Assembly (NCBI GenBank): GCA_019321725.1
Contig: CM033121.1
Span: forward strand, 3,410,001-3,474,000
DNA length: 64,000 nt
Direction: 5' to 3'
DNA from: Paulownia fortunei
Taxonomy: Eukaryota > Streptophyta > Magnoliopsida > Lamiales > Paulowniaceae
Made by a program: the position numbers and the translations under genes
Part shown: positions 1-12,944 of the stretch, piece after piece
Position numbering within the stretch: the stretch's first letter is position 1
How the letters are laid out: every line of letters starts with the position of its first letter
Notes under the pieces: model-generated
The model's database searches: none
Seen by the model: only the letters and a program-made list of their open reading frames with translations
What the model was told of the DNA's origin: nothing

Positions 1-1700
1 AAGATTTTCATTAATAATTCTATGACTTATAATTGTGAATCTATTTATGATGAATGAAATAAGATGGAAAATATTAATGCTCCTTTTTAGTTCTTGTGCA
101 AATTCTTGGATGCTTCAAGACTTAGATGTTTGAGTTTTGGTTCAATAAAATCAACATAAACTTGAAAAAGAGGAAAAGAATTAGACCTTCCATATGGAAC
201 ATTAAGCAAAATCAACATCTTGGAATATTGATATATTAACCAAAACAAAAGACATAGTTAATTTAATTCCAACAATATCTAAAGCTAGCCATTAATGAGA
301 CAATTGTAGCCAATTATATATTTCAATTCTCAAAACTCATCATAACTACATATCATACGTTTAGTTTGTTTGTTTATAGGTATTTGGACTCTCCACTAAG
401 AATCGACTATAATTAATATTACTCTACCATCAAAAAGTAAAATTATAATTTTAACCAGTACCAAATTATAATTGAATAAGTTGAATAGCTCAAAAATCAA
501 TTTCGTTTTGGACAGGAACGGATACTAGGATTGAAGTATTAGAGGGGCCAAGCGATTTTTACAACAATAACACTTAAAGAAATAATTGATTCATTTTAAG
601 ATAAAAATTATACAGTAAAAAAATGTTATATAATTATCAAAATAAGAACAATATGTAATTAGAAGGGTAAATGGTACGTCACCCCCCAAAATTTAACCAT
701 TTTTATACATTACTCCAAAAATAAATTTTAAGCATTTTGCCTCTTTCAAATTTAAATAATTTTAGCATTTTACTCCTAAAAGTAAGTTTTAACTATTTTG
801 CCCTCTCAACTTATATTTATTATAACACTTTACCCCTCAATATTAATTTCATATTAATCAGAATATTTTCATCGTGCGCATATATTTTTTCTTATTTAAA
901 TTTTAAAAATACATCATAATAAATTTTTAATATTATCAATGGTAAAAATACAATAAATTGTATACATTAAATACAATATAAATTGAGGGGACAAAGTATT
1001 TAAAATTTATTTCGAAATAAAGTGTTAAAACAATTAACTTTGAGGGAGCAAATTATTTAAAATTTAGTTTGGGGTAATGTATTAAAATAGTCAAATTTAA
1101 GAGAATGAAGTATCATTTATCCTAAATAGAATATACAATAATTTATCACGATGTTACAATTAAAATATCGTCATTATCTACTAGAATCTATTTGAAAATT
1201 TATAAGCAAAAAAATAAATAAAAAATGCTCCAAGTACCAAAATTTCTCTATAAACACAAAGAGTATAATTGTTATTCTAATTACATACTTTAGTATAAGA
1301 AGTTAAGTGTAGAGCTATAAACACTATGCCTAGGAGTGAAAAAGAAAGAAAAAAGCAAAAAGAGCTTAGAGACACCCTACTTTTTTTATTTTTTTCCTAA
1401 TAAATCCAAATTTAGATGAGAATTTGAAAGTTAATTAGACAATATTAACTTTTGGCCTTGTGTTTAATTCCTTTATACGTATATATACCAACACTAACTA
1501 AAATTGATGATAATGAAGTTAGGGTTAAAATCTTATTCTCAAGGGTTTGAATTAAAAAATAATAATTTGTATATGATTTTTATATTTCAAGCCTCGGTTT
1601 TAAAAAAATATATATATCTAATTTTAAAATGTTGGACTTGGGAGTGGGAACAAAGTGCCAATTATCCGTTTCCTCTTTGGACACATGCGTTGCTTTTTGG
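1..1700. other. AT-rich 5' flank of the PRAF gene
   Basis: No coding sequence is supportable here; open frames are short and of low complexity. The stretch is AT-rich with homopolymers, and a foldback element occupies 664-1123. The last part (about 1620-1750) becomes less AT-rich and is probably the proximal promoter of the PRAF gene, but I see no clear TATA box. Confidence 0.5.
664..1123. mobile_element. Foldback MITE-like element built of repeated modules
   Basis: The left end (AGGGTAAATGGTACGTCACC) is matched in reverse complement by the right end (AGGATAAATGATACTTCATT, read on the minus strand). Inside each arm a module of about 40-45 nt recurs: a C-run (CCCC or CTCC), then AAATTTA or similar, then an A/T run leading to CATTTTGCC or CACTTTACC. 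On the right arm the same modules appear inverted (GAGGGGACAAAGT, GAGGGAGCAAATT). No open frame of transposase size is present. A target duplication is not clear. The family also occurs at 41598-42744. Confidence 0.6.
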
Positions 1701-1749
1701 CTTTATTTTGTCAAACAAATAAAGAGACTCACGAAAATGACAAAAGTGA

Positions 1750-2572
1750 AACCATCCCAATCATCGAATCGCCCTCCCCGTCCCAGATACAAACTGACTT
1801 TCAGTTGATGACATGGAATTTTCCCGGAAAAACAGGAATGTTGAGAAATAGAAATGCAGAGAGAGGAACCAAGAAACACGAATATATCTACAGAAGGTAT
1901 GCACGTTTGAGGAGTCTTACCCTGAAAATTCAACCCTTTCCAAATCCCATAATTCCTTCACAAAAAACCCTTTTGATTTCAAGAACCAAAAATTCCTTTC
2001 TGGAAGATAGTTTCTTTTTCTGTGGCCCGAGATTAGATTTTGAGCTCCGGGAAAAAACAAATAACTCACTTTTTTTTGTTCTTATTGTCTATCACCATTT
2101 GCAAGAATTTGTTGATTTCTAAACAAAAATAGGTAAATGAAATCATTCTCTTTTTAAGGCCATTGTGTCCGGAGGGTTGCTTTAGTTTTTCCCCGATGCT
2201 TATGCATGGCTGCAAATTAAAATAAGGAAAATAGTTCTTTAGGGTTGAAGATTTGATCTTGACAAGTGTTGCAGCTGTTTCAGGGTTGAAAAATCTTTTT
2301 CTTGATCCTAACATACTGAATCTTTGATGAACGTAATAAAAGTTTGAGAGGGCTACATTTTTTCTTCAGCAAAGAAGTGGGGATTTTGATTTTGAGGGCC
2401 TCTTTTGGTGATTTGGCAATGGGGTAGATGAAGAAATTGAATTTTGAATCTTTGTGTTCTGGGGCTGCTGTATATGGAGCAGAATAGGAGGGAGAAAACA
2501 TTATTTTTTGATAATTCAAATGGGTTTTGGTTTAATTGGTGGGTTGTTGCACCTAGTTACATTGCAACGTGA
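1750..2572 (+). promoter_or_regulatory. Probable 5' UTR and leader region of the PRAF gene
   Basis: This less AT-rich stretch precedes the PRAF start codon. A donor-like AGAAG|GTATGCA near 1890-1900 and acceptor-like AGs near 2275-2282 (TTGCAG, TTTCAG) suggest that a leader intron may be removed. The exact transcript start is not visible. Open frames here on both strands look accidental. Confidence 0.35.
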
Positions 2573-5500
2573 ATGGCTGATTTGCAGAGGCCTAGTCTCG
2601 TGGAAAGAGACATTGACCAGGTACTCTCTATTTATTTACTGTCTTTTATAAGCATTCCAATTAGATACTGCATATTTACTGAGTGGTGTTGTTATAGTTC
2701 TTTACGAGAATTTCTTGAGGAACTGTTAAAAAGTTTAAGGAAATGTACAGATTGTAACACGTTTGAGTGAAATTATACTCTTACAAAGTCTCTGTTTTTA
2801 GGCCATTACAGCCCTTAAGAAAGGGGCACACTTGCTGAAGTATGGGCGGAGAGGGAAGCCGAAGTTTTGCCCATTTCGACTTTCTACCGTAAGTTGTTCT
2901 CCATGAGTTTAATTTAAATTCACTTCATCTCAAATTTCTACACTAACTCATCTCATGATGTACATTTGATATACTGGTACTTATCATGATACATTTAAGC
3001 TACTACTCATTACAAATCTAGTAAATGAGAAAGTAACTTCAGAGTATCTTGATGATTTCATTGGCATTTGATCTAGCCTAAGTAAAATTATTTGAATGAG
3101 TCAAGACATGATATTTTACTTCTCTTTAATTTCTTAGTCTTTTAATATGCATATTTCTTAGTCTTTTAACATGCATGCTAAGGCATTCTAGTTAAATGGT
3201 ACTTGTTGCTAAATTTCAGGATGAGTCTACCTTGATATGGTATTATGGAAAAGATGAGAAACAGCTCGAGCTACGTCATGTTTCAAGGATAATTCCTGGA
3301 CAGAGGACTGTAAGTATGGTCATTGATTTTTTCAATCTAAGGAGATGTTTATGCAAAAGTCTAATTCTTACTACTGTTCTCTTTCCCATTATTGCCGAAC
3401 AAAACAAGTTGATGGAATTTATTTGTTTAACTGAATCAACAGTTTTGTTTTCCTATTGGAACTTCATGATAGTTATTCCTGGAAATTTGTAGTTTTCTGC
3501 CTTGTACTATGCTTTAACATGCAGATTCATTTTTGATCATTTGTGCTTATTGAATGCCATTTGTCCCAATAAAAAAGAACCCTCTGCTTTACAGGAAATA
3601 AATTGCATATCCTATTTAATGTGTTAAATGAAATGTTCCAAGTTTCTATCATCTTGAATGTAATTAGTATGCAGCACAAAAGAAAAGGAAAAAAAAAAAA
3701 AAGGAAAGTTTATGAAAATCTGGCTATATTCTTTTAGAAAATTTTCTTATGCCTTAGCATCTTAAGGGACAAGTTAATTCAGACTCAACCTTCTATAGTC
3801 TTTAATGCCTAAAAGTCAGGCTTATTTGATGATTTTATGAACATGTAGTAAATTGTTCCTGCTATATTTCGCAATGAATCGTCATTAAATGCAACTTTTT
3901 TTAGCTTAATATCCTTTACCAATTTGTCAATGACGGGTACATTCAAAGCATTTGACTGACATGATTCCTTTTTCTCCTGTCAGTCAATATTTCAGCGGTA
4001 TCCTCGGCCTGAAAAGGAATACCAATCATTTTCTCTCATATATAATGACAGATCCTTGGATTTGGTGAGTTTCTGGTTGTTCTCTTATCACACGTCAACC
4101 ATGCATCATTCGACTGCTAAACATTTTGACTTGTCAAATTGGAAGATTATTTGATTATATTTTTATCAACTCTGGTTCATTCTTAGTTTCTAAAAATTTT
4201 ACAGATATGTAAAGATAAGGATGAAGCTGAGGTTTGGTTTGTTGGTTTAAAAGCTCTAATTGCACGTGGTAGCTACAGGAAACTTAAAAATGAGGCAAGG
4301 AGTGAAAGTGCATCATCAGAGAGTCCACGTGGTTGGAAGGTTACCCCATCAAGTTCATCTGTGAGTTCCACTATCTTATTTCTTCTCATGTTCCTGAAAA
4401 ATAAGCTGATCTTCTTAGCAAATTATGTCCTATTCTTTTCCCTTATCTAAATCCTCTCCATTTTCATCCGACTAATTCAGTTTACTCAGGATCAGGGAGA
4501 TAGCCAACAATCTGAGAATACTACTCAGAGCAGATTGGGAAAAGCATTTGCTGACGTTTTGTCATACACTGCAACAGCCAAGAATCCTCAACTGGCTGAG
4601 TCTGTTGCATATTCTCCCACTTTGCAGCCAGCTGGGGCTGTAGAAAACTCAAATGCCCGAACCTCTGGAGCCGAAACATTCAGGGTGAGCCTTTCTAGTG
4701 CTGTAAGTTCATCAAGTCAAGGTTCCTGTAATGAGGATTTTGATAACTTGGGTGATGTTTTCATCTGGGGAGAAGGCTTTGGTAATGGAGTGATGGGAGG
4801 TGGTCTGACTAAAGTTAATAGCTCAACTAACATGAATATTGACGCTCTATTGCCCAAAGCTTTGGAGTCAACCGTGGTACTTGATGTACATCGTATTGCT
4901 TGCGGCCAGAGACATGCTGTTTTGGTCACTAAACAAGGGAAATATTCAGCTGGGGTGAAGAGGCTGGAGGGAGGCTGGGGCATGGAGTAGAAGCAGACAT
5001 TTCCCACCCAAAGCTCATTGAAACTCTTACTGGCAAGAGCATTGAAATGGTAGCATGTGGCAAGTATCATACTTGTGCCGTTACACTCTCTGGTGATCTG
5101 TACACTTGGGGCGATGGTTCTCTTAACTGTGGTTTGCTTGGGCATGGAAGTGAGGCTAGTCACTGGATCCCCAAAAAGGTTGTTGGCCCCATTGAGGGCT
5201 TACAAGTGTCATTTGTCTCTTGTGGGCCTTGGCATACAGCTTTGTTGACATCTGCTGGCCAGTTGTTTACGTTTGGAGATGGAACTTTTGGTGCACTAGG
5301 ACATGGGAATCGTAGCAGTACCAGTATTCCGCGAGAAGTGGGAGCTTTAAAGGGATTAGAGACCGTGAGGGTTGCTTGTGGTGTATGGCACACTGCAGCA
5401 GTTGTTGAAGTAACTTCTGGATCTTCTAATTCTGGAGAACGATCCAACCAAACTTTAGCTGGAAAGCTGTTCACGTGGGGGGATGGGGATAAAGGACAAC

Positions 5501-8500
5501 TAGGGCATGGTGATAAAAAATCCAGACTAGTTCCCGAGTCCATTGCTTCATTGGTCGACAGAGATTTTTGTCGGGTAGCCTGTGGGAACAACCTTACAGT
5601 TGCTCTGACTACCTCAGGACGAGTATACACCATGGGAACTATTCATGGACAACAAGGAAGTTCTGTTGTAGCAGATGGAAAGATTCCAATTTGTATAAGA
5701 GGTAATATTGCTGACAGTTGTGTGGAAGAGATTGCTTGTGGTTCACATCATGTTGCAGTTTTGACTTCAAAAGCAGAAGTTTATACCTGGGGTAAGGGTG
5801 CAAATGGGCAACTAGGCCATGGTGACAATGATGACCGGAATACACCCACACTTGTCAAATATTTGAAAGATAAGCAAGTAAAGAGCATAGCGTGTGGTTC
5901 AAATTTTACTGCTGTTATATGTCTTCATAAATGGATATCTAGTGCTGATAATTCTGTGTGCTCTGGCTGTCATAATCCCTTTAATTTCATACGGAAACGC
6001 CATAACTGTTATAACTGCGGGCTTGTTTTTTGCAAAGCATGTAGCACTAGGAAGTCCCTTAAAGCCTCCTTAGCCCCTAGCATGAACAAGCCATATCGTG
6101 TTTGCGATGATTGTTTCACCAAATTACAGAAGACTGTAGATTCTGCATCTGTTCTTCGAATTCCTAATGTTAAAACTGGAGTTTTACTGTATAAGCCCAG
6201 TGAATTGACCGAAAAGGAGAGTGGGGTCCCTCGCTTACCAGGAAATGTTTCCAGACTCTCATCTGCTGAGTCATTCAAGTCTGATAGAAATTCCACATTC
6301 ACCGTGAAATTTGAATCAAATGATAATCGTGTCTTTCCTCTCCAGAATGGAAATATTCAGAGGCCAAGCACTTCTTCAAAATCACCAACTAGCCCATTTG
6401 GATCTTCACAGAATTTTCTTTCATTTTTTGTTCCTGATTCTAGAACGCTTTCTCGATCACCATCTCCAGTAGTAGGGAAGACCCCTTGGAGGTCAACAAC
6501 AACATCACCATCTTCATTTCTCTCGTTTCGCACATCAGAAGCAACTCCAGATGATATAAAGAGTAGCAATGATAGCCTAAGCCTGGAGGTCAAAAGTTTA
6601 AGGGCACAGGTAAGACTCTTTGCAGATGTAGAAAACAATACAAATGTTTGCTTTATACATATATCAGACATTTTCTATTCTGGACCATAATGCTTCTTTT
6701 TTTCTTTATGGCTTTGTCTAAGTTAATTTTTTGCAAACTTCCGCATTGCTTCTATAAAATATATCATTTCTTTTTGTACATTCTGAAAAAAGAAATTACA
6801 TTGAAATGATGTTAATGGATCTCAATTTATTGGAAACTTTGGTTTGGCCTAATGCTGAAAAACCATTACTATATTTCGCTGGTGTTCCTAATAATTTAAA
6901 TTTGTAATAGAGCAAGTATTCCTTTTTTATTCACCCCTATTCTGTATTTGATGTTAAAAAATAATGCTTCCTTTCCTAAAATGGTTATATTTTCCAATAT
7001 CATCTCAAAATATGGATTACAATGGTTTTCAAATCATTTCTTTCAAGGATGAAAAGGTAAGTATACCTAGTCAACTTTCCAACTCTAGCCTAGAAATCTG
7101 TCAGTTTAAACATGGGCCGAAGTGGAAGAAATTTTATGGCTAAGTTTGACTAGCACAATGGTAACTGAGAGAACTTGAGATAGATGCATCCAACTTAATT
7201 AAAGTTCTGATTATTTGTTGGCTCTCACATAACCTGAAACTATATAGGATATTGTTATAACTTCCATGTTTTTGTGAGGTAGGAAATTTTTCGTTGTTCC
7301 ATGAGCATAACGTGTGACTTGATTATAATGTTGTAAATGTAACACTTTGAAATATTTATTCCTTTTGGTTATAGCAATATTGCAATTCCTTTTTCAGCTT
7401 AATCTCACTTTGTATTGCAAGCATAACATAATTTGTTTGAGTTCCTGTCAGTAACTAAATAGTAATCATAGTTATCTGCAAACCAAAGCTTCAATCATCA
7501 GATAAATTATGTATACCATCTTGATAATTAAACTCAGGATCTTCCAACTTGTTCAGAGTTTCTCTCACGTAGCTCTGATTGCAAGGAAGTTTGAATTGGA
7601 ATTATAGATACGTCATTCACATTTAAATGCCTGTTCTGGAAATTCTAATTCTATAATGCAATTTAAATAATGCTGTCTATAGTAGTCGTATAGGGATCTA
7701 ATGGTTGCCAGTTTTGTTTTAAGTTGATAACCAGTGTACCATTTACTCTCTAGCTAATTTGATTGATCAGTAACAATACCTTGACACAGCTGAACGTAGG
7801 CCCTGAACACAAATAACCTGCATATGAACACCTCATCAGAAGTGAATACCAACTGTTACCATAGTTATCTTAGTAGAATTTGGCTTGATATGTTTTAGGT
7901 AGAAAAACTTACTAGCAAATCCCAACTTCTCGAAGCTGAACTGGAAAGAAAATCAAAGCAACTGAAGGAGATGACTGCGCGGGCCGCGGATGAAGCTGAA
8001 AAAAGTAAAGCTGCAAAAGAAGTGATCAAGTCTCTGACTGCTCAGGTGGGTTTTTGCTAATATTTGAACTTTTAGTACTATGTATATTAAATACATATAT
8101 ACTACAGGTACTTCCCAAATATAGTATCTAAGTCCTCTCCCCCTACCCCCCCACCCCCCACACCCCGCCCAAAAAAATAAAATAAAAATGAGATTGCTAG
8201 GTCTTAATTGTTAATATAACAATCTGCTTCCTTATTAATATATAGCTACTATGAAGATGCTAGAGAACCAGAGGATATAATTTCAACAAGGCTTGTTTCC
8301 AGAACGGGGGATGAGGATATCCCATTAGTCATCTGCGCGGGATCCAAGACCCTAGACTTGGAGTGGCCAAACTCCAATAGTTCTTGAAAAAATGAAATAA
8401 AAGGAATAATTAATTCACCATAAAATAAAATCATACAATAAAATTATTATGCCTATTACATCTCATTAGGTTACAAATGAGGTTATAGTTATATTCAGAT

Positions 8501-11500
8501 GAGTATATTATGCATTTGTACGTATGAAGCCTTACCATTTTCTATAATTCTCAGATACTTGCTTTGCCAAATGCTAATATCCATATATAAGGCATATAAT
8601 AAGTTCCTTTATTTTTTCATTGTTCATTTCTTTCCAAACATGCTTTTATGCAATCATAGTTATTAGAGGCACACACCTAAGCGCAACGTGCAATCCTGGC
8701 AACTCTTTAGGCCAAGGTGAAAGCATTGACTGCGCCTTGCAGCTATTTTAAAGTCTCAAATCACACTAAAAGTGTCTTAATAAATATAGTTAGCTCGTAA
8801 TTTTTTTTTGGTTCTCTCCCTTCTTCCTCTTCTTTTCCAGGAAAAAGAAGATCCAAAAGGGAGAGAAAACCAAAGATAGTACCAGGAGCTGTCTTTTTTT
8901 AATCAGGTGCGCCTTTAGTGTGCCTTGAGCCTTAAAGGGAAGGCACAAGGTCCCTTATTCCTCCTTTTCTTGGAAAAAGATGACTCAAAAGGGAGAGAAA
9001 ATCAAAGATAGTATCATGAGTTGCCTCTTTTAATCAGGTACACTTTTATGGCATGATTGGTATGCAGGAATGGAATGGGCATTTTCCAAATCCATTACTA
9101 AACACATGATTAGTATAATTTAGTATTAGGTATACCTATTTCTAAAGGAATCATCATTTCTAAAAGTATGAGTTTAGTCATTGGCTCCCTCTCCATGGGT
9201 TTAGCCATTCCCAATCAGTTAGGAATGAACATATATTTATCTTTTACAAAACTATCCTTCTAAACTAAACAAAAGTGTTTGACATAATTTAGGAATAACA
9301 ACAGGTAGGGTCGGATCTGGTTTACCAAAACCCAATCCCTCAAGATTTTTATGGACCCAAACAAGAACTCGCTCTAAACCGGAGAGCTAGTGGGTTGGAC
9401 CATTAGACCTAATTTATAATTTTAAAAATATTAAAAAGTAATTTTAAAAAAATAATATCAATATAACTTTCTAAATATGAGAAAATAAAATTATCAATAA
9501 ATAACTAATTGATTAACTTATATATACATGTTTCACTTTTTAAAAAAATAAAATTTGTAAATATACTTGTTACTTTTATATATTTAACTATTTATTAATT
9601 TTGTATTATTATTTTAGTTTATAAGAGTATTATATTTATATTTTTTTATGAGAATATATAAGATACATATGTTTTTTCATATATATATATATAAATATAC
9701 ATCACATAAATACATACATAATAAATAAAAGAATATATGCAACGTTTTAAGGGATCGACTTCGGGTCTTAAAACTAAAACCTGAGACCCGCCTCGAGATC
9801 CATTTGTAGTTTCAAAATTTGCCCCAAGCAGGGTGGGTTCGAGGTGGTATGAGTTTTAGTAAGATCCATTGTATCTCTTATAAAATTGAACCAACACAAA
9901 AAATATTTATTTTTCTGCATCGTGTTCTTCAACTCTTTATCTCAATTTAGTCAATAATAAATAATAATATAAAGTAATTTTATGTGTTGGTTTTTTTCAA
10001 TGAAAAAATATTTATATCAGTGTGAGATTTTATTTATATTTATATATATATATACTAACACTGACTAAAATCATAACAAACCCACTATGCACAATATATC
10101 AAGTAATAATTTTATTCTATAAATTTTCTACTTAAGGGTAATTTAATCATCAAAAATAATTTTATTACATTCCTATTATTCATTTCTAATTATCAATCAT
10201 GCATTGTAATCAAGCAAGGAATGACGATTCCATTCCTACTTCATTCCTTATACATACCAAGCGTGGAAAATGTTATACTCATATCATTCCTTTCATGCCA
10301 TCATTCAATTTCTAATTTTATTCCATTCCTGTCTAATTCCATTCTTGCAACCAATCGCCCCCTTAGTGCGCCTTGGCCTTATAGGAAAGGTGCAAAGTGA
10401 AGCCAATCTATGCGCTTTATTTAATGCCTACACCAGGCTTGCACCTTGCTCCTTGCTCCTTGGTCCATGAAGTGTGCACCTTTAACAACTATAACCACAG
10501 TAAGCACAAAATCATCTAAGTCAAGAAATTAACAATAACAACTTAAAGCAACTTATCGTATGCCTTATCTATGGAAATTAAAATTTTGCCAAGCGGGCAT
10601 CTAAGAATTACTGAAAATGGTAAAGCTTCATATAGTGCAATACACAAGTTACACACCATGATAAAAACTTGTTGCATATGACAATAGCTGATTTGCAAAC
10701 TAATTTTATTTATTTTTTGTCAAATTTGTTACTCATTGGAGCTGTTGTGTAAAGATAGGAATGATTGTGTGTAAGACGTAAATAATTTTATGTGGACATT
10801 GACAGCTTTACTGGAAAAGAATCATAATGAGCAAACTCACACAAGTTTGAGGTTCCAAGTGTTTTTAATTTGCTGGGAAAATGATGAAAAGCATTTGTCT
10901 GTTAAAATAATCTATTATTGCCTTGTGCTGGTCTCAGAGTTGATACCAACCAATATAATTTTGTAGCATATCCATTTGAACCCTACTAAATAAGAGACTT
11001 TCCCTCTTCTTCCTTCCACTATACTATTATATATTTTCTTCCCTTTTTGGTGATTAAATGGAGCGAGATCACCAGTAACATATTTCACATTACATATAAT
11101 ACCATCTTTGCATGTGCTAATAATTTTTCAAATTAAAACTTATTCCTTTGTTTTCATTTGGCTCTTCCGTGTTCCCTTAGAAATAACTTCTATTTCTTGT
11201 AATCGATAAAAGATTTGAGATCCTCATCTCTGGCAGTTGAAAGAGATGGCTGAAAGAATGCCAGAGGAACAAGTTGCCTGCAGCCACTTGGATACTAATG
11301 AGCAAATGACCAATGATACTAATCGTCCTTCCAATGGGAGCAGTGTGACAAGCATAACCTCTCCTAAGAGTGAGTCTAGTGACAATTCAACTACTCCACC
11401 ACTGTCTAATGGAACTAAGGCTCAAGTACAGAAATCAGAACGGATTATACAAGATGAGCCTGGCGTGTACATAACTCTTGTGTCCTTACCAAATGATGTC

Positions 11501-12944
11501 AATGAACTAAGACGAGTTCGTTTCAGGTAGTGTTTCTCTTTATTTCTTGCATCTTTTTTCCCCAAAATTTATAGCATCTCAAAAGACCATAACTTGTTGA
11601 CATTTTTATGTAAGACGTAATTTAGTTAGAGAACGTGATCTTTAAAGAACTATATGCTGGTTACTTGATCTTAGTAAAGTTTGATAGAATTCTCAGTCAT
11701 TCTCTGCTTCTGTTTTATCTTCACTATATTATATGCACTTTTGTCCAAGTCCAACTAGGCTGTTGACACTCTGTAGTCTTGCTCTATTTTGCTAAGCATC
11801 TGCATGTAGATCTGGTTGTGTGGCCAGTCATCAATTACTGAGACTGTTTTGCTGGACTTCATCCCTTCTTGCGTTGCCCTTCCCATAAAGTATCATTCCT
11901 GCCAGTTTCTCGTTCTCCATTATGACAGAGTGTAAACTTTAGACAATTGGAGGATCAGGTAAACAAGTTCTGTAAAAAACAGAGGCGATAAATGGGGTGA
12001 CCCTACAAGGAATAGCATGACGTAAGCCCATGACTTCTAGGTTTTAATTTCTAAAATAAACAGAAACACTTAAAAGGACGGTTGCCACTACTACCAACTG
12101 GAAAGTCAAGGAAATAAACACAAAATAACGTATTGATAAAAACTACATATTAAGAAGAAGGATAGCTAAAATTGTTAGCATAAGTATAGCATATGAGTTT
12201 CTTTTAAGATGCCTTTAGAAAACAGTTTAGCATAGGTGAAATATATCATACTTGTGAGCCTCAAGATTCGGAACAACAATTATGCTGTTGTGATTACTTT
12301 AGTTTTATTTTTCTAGCGCATAACCAACCCTAGACGAGGTCTTGTCTTTTTTGGACCCAAACAATGAGCGGAAAAATTTGGACTTTGATGGCTGGTTTGC
12401 TACCTCGCTCCTTCATGTTTTCTGAAATTTTATGCTGATGGGATCATTTTGGACTGCCTTGTTAGGCAAGACCTGTATTTGCCTTTCAGAATGATGGATT
12501 TTTATAACGATAAGATTTCCCTCAGTAATTGCTGATAACAAATGAAACTTCCGTTGCCAAGCCAGTAGCATGAATTATTTGTGCAACCAACATTGAGAGT
12601 TGAAAGACTTGTGCACTGTTGTTTGCACTTCCCTATGATACATAAAACTCTGCTAAGAGTTACTGTTGCATTAGTTTTTCTGCATCTCCATTGCAAGATT
12701 AAAGTAAGTGTCCATAATGCTCAGCTACTTGTTTTTTTTTTTGAATAAAGAACCCAAGTTTCTTGGGAAAATTTAAATGATCTTACACATGGGAATGGAG
12801 CAACTTTAGTTGCTGTTCTGTTGACTGAGTATTTTTGTGGTCCCCAACAGCAGGAAACGCTTCACAGAGGATCAGGCAGAGAAGTGGTGGGCTGAAAACG
12901 GAACGAGGGTATGTGAGCGTCACAATGTCAGAACTGTGCAGTAG
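2573..12944 (+). CDS. PRAF: PH-RCC1-FYVE-BRX domain protein (PRAF family), one apparent 1-nt frameshift
   Basis: Plant-specific regulator; family members bind phosphoinositides and/or act as guanine-nucleotide exchange factors, and recent work links them to cell polarity at the plasma membrane. Predicted exons: 2573-2620, 2802-2888, 3220-3309, 3984-4064, 4205-4360, 4490-6609, 7899-8045, 11237-11526, 12851-12944, all with GT-AG borders and matching phases, giving about 1037 residues (usual length for the family). Domain order: PH about 17-130; seven-bladed RCC1 about 242-632 (repeated WG.G..GQLGHG-type motifs); FYVE zinc finger about 640-698 with KRHNCYNCG in place of the usual RxHHCRxCG; coiled coil about 848-925; BRX about 980-1033 (starting DEPGVYITL, including KWWAENGTRV). 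The start begins MADLQRPSLVERDIDQ, the family N-terminus. Exon 6 is out of frame by one base near 4937-4940: the reading frame ends at TAG 4988-4990, but one added G restores the RCC1 repeat. This is an assembly error or a recent null allele. Confidence 0.9.
8656..10492. repeat. Repeat with inverted ends ATAGTTRTTA, in the large PRAF intron
   Basis: The left end reads ATAGTTATTAGAGGCACACA and the right end, on the minus strand, ATAGTTGTTAAAGGTGCACA, so the ends are imperfect inverted repeats. The interior has GC-richer words such as GTGCGCCTT, unlike the AT-rich intron. It also contains two diverged direct copies of a unit of roughly 130 nt (shared words AAAAGGGAGAGAAAA, CAAAGATAGTA, AATCAGGT), one near 8830-8950 and one starting near 8957. 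The second copy is interrupted by the insertion at 9049-10362. Confidence 0.5.
9049..10362. mobile_element. Nested non-autonomous PIF/Harbinger-like element (TSD TTA)
   Basis: The ends are inverted repeats: the left begins TGGCATGATTGGTATGCAGG and the right, read on the minus strand, GGGGGCGATTGGTTGCAAGA, both followed by AATGGAAT. TTA lies on both sides (9046-9048 and 10363-10365), as expected for PIF/Harbinger or Tourist elements. Joining the flanks gives AATCAGG...TTTAGTGYGCCTTG, matching the uninterrupted paralogous unit at 8901-8925. No transposase frame is present. A C/G-rich degenerate repeat at about 9300-9860 lies inside it and may be a third nesting level. Confidence 0.65.

Noticed and set aside
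1655..2122. 155-residue frame upstream of PRAF
   Set aside because: It overlaps the probable leader region and donor-like site and has no recognisable domain; its composition looks like UTR.
11237..11530. Separate 97-residue gene
   Set aside because: It is a PRAF exon: preceded by an AG acceptor, in phase with the coiled coil upstream, and continuing into the BRX exon.
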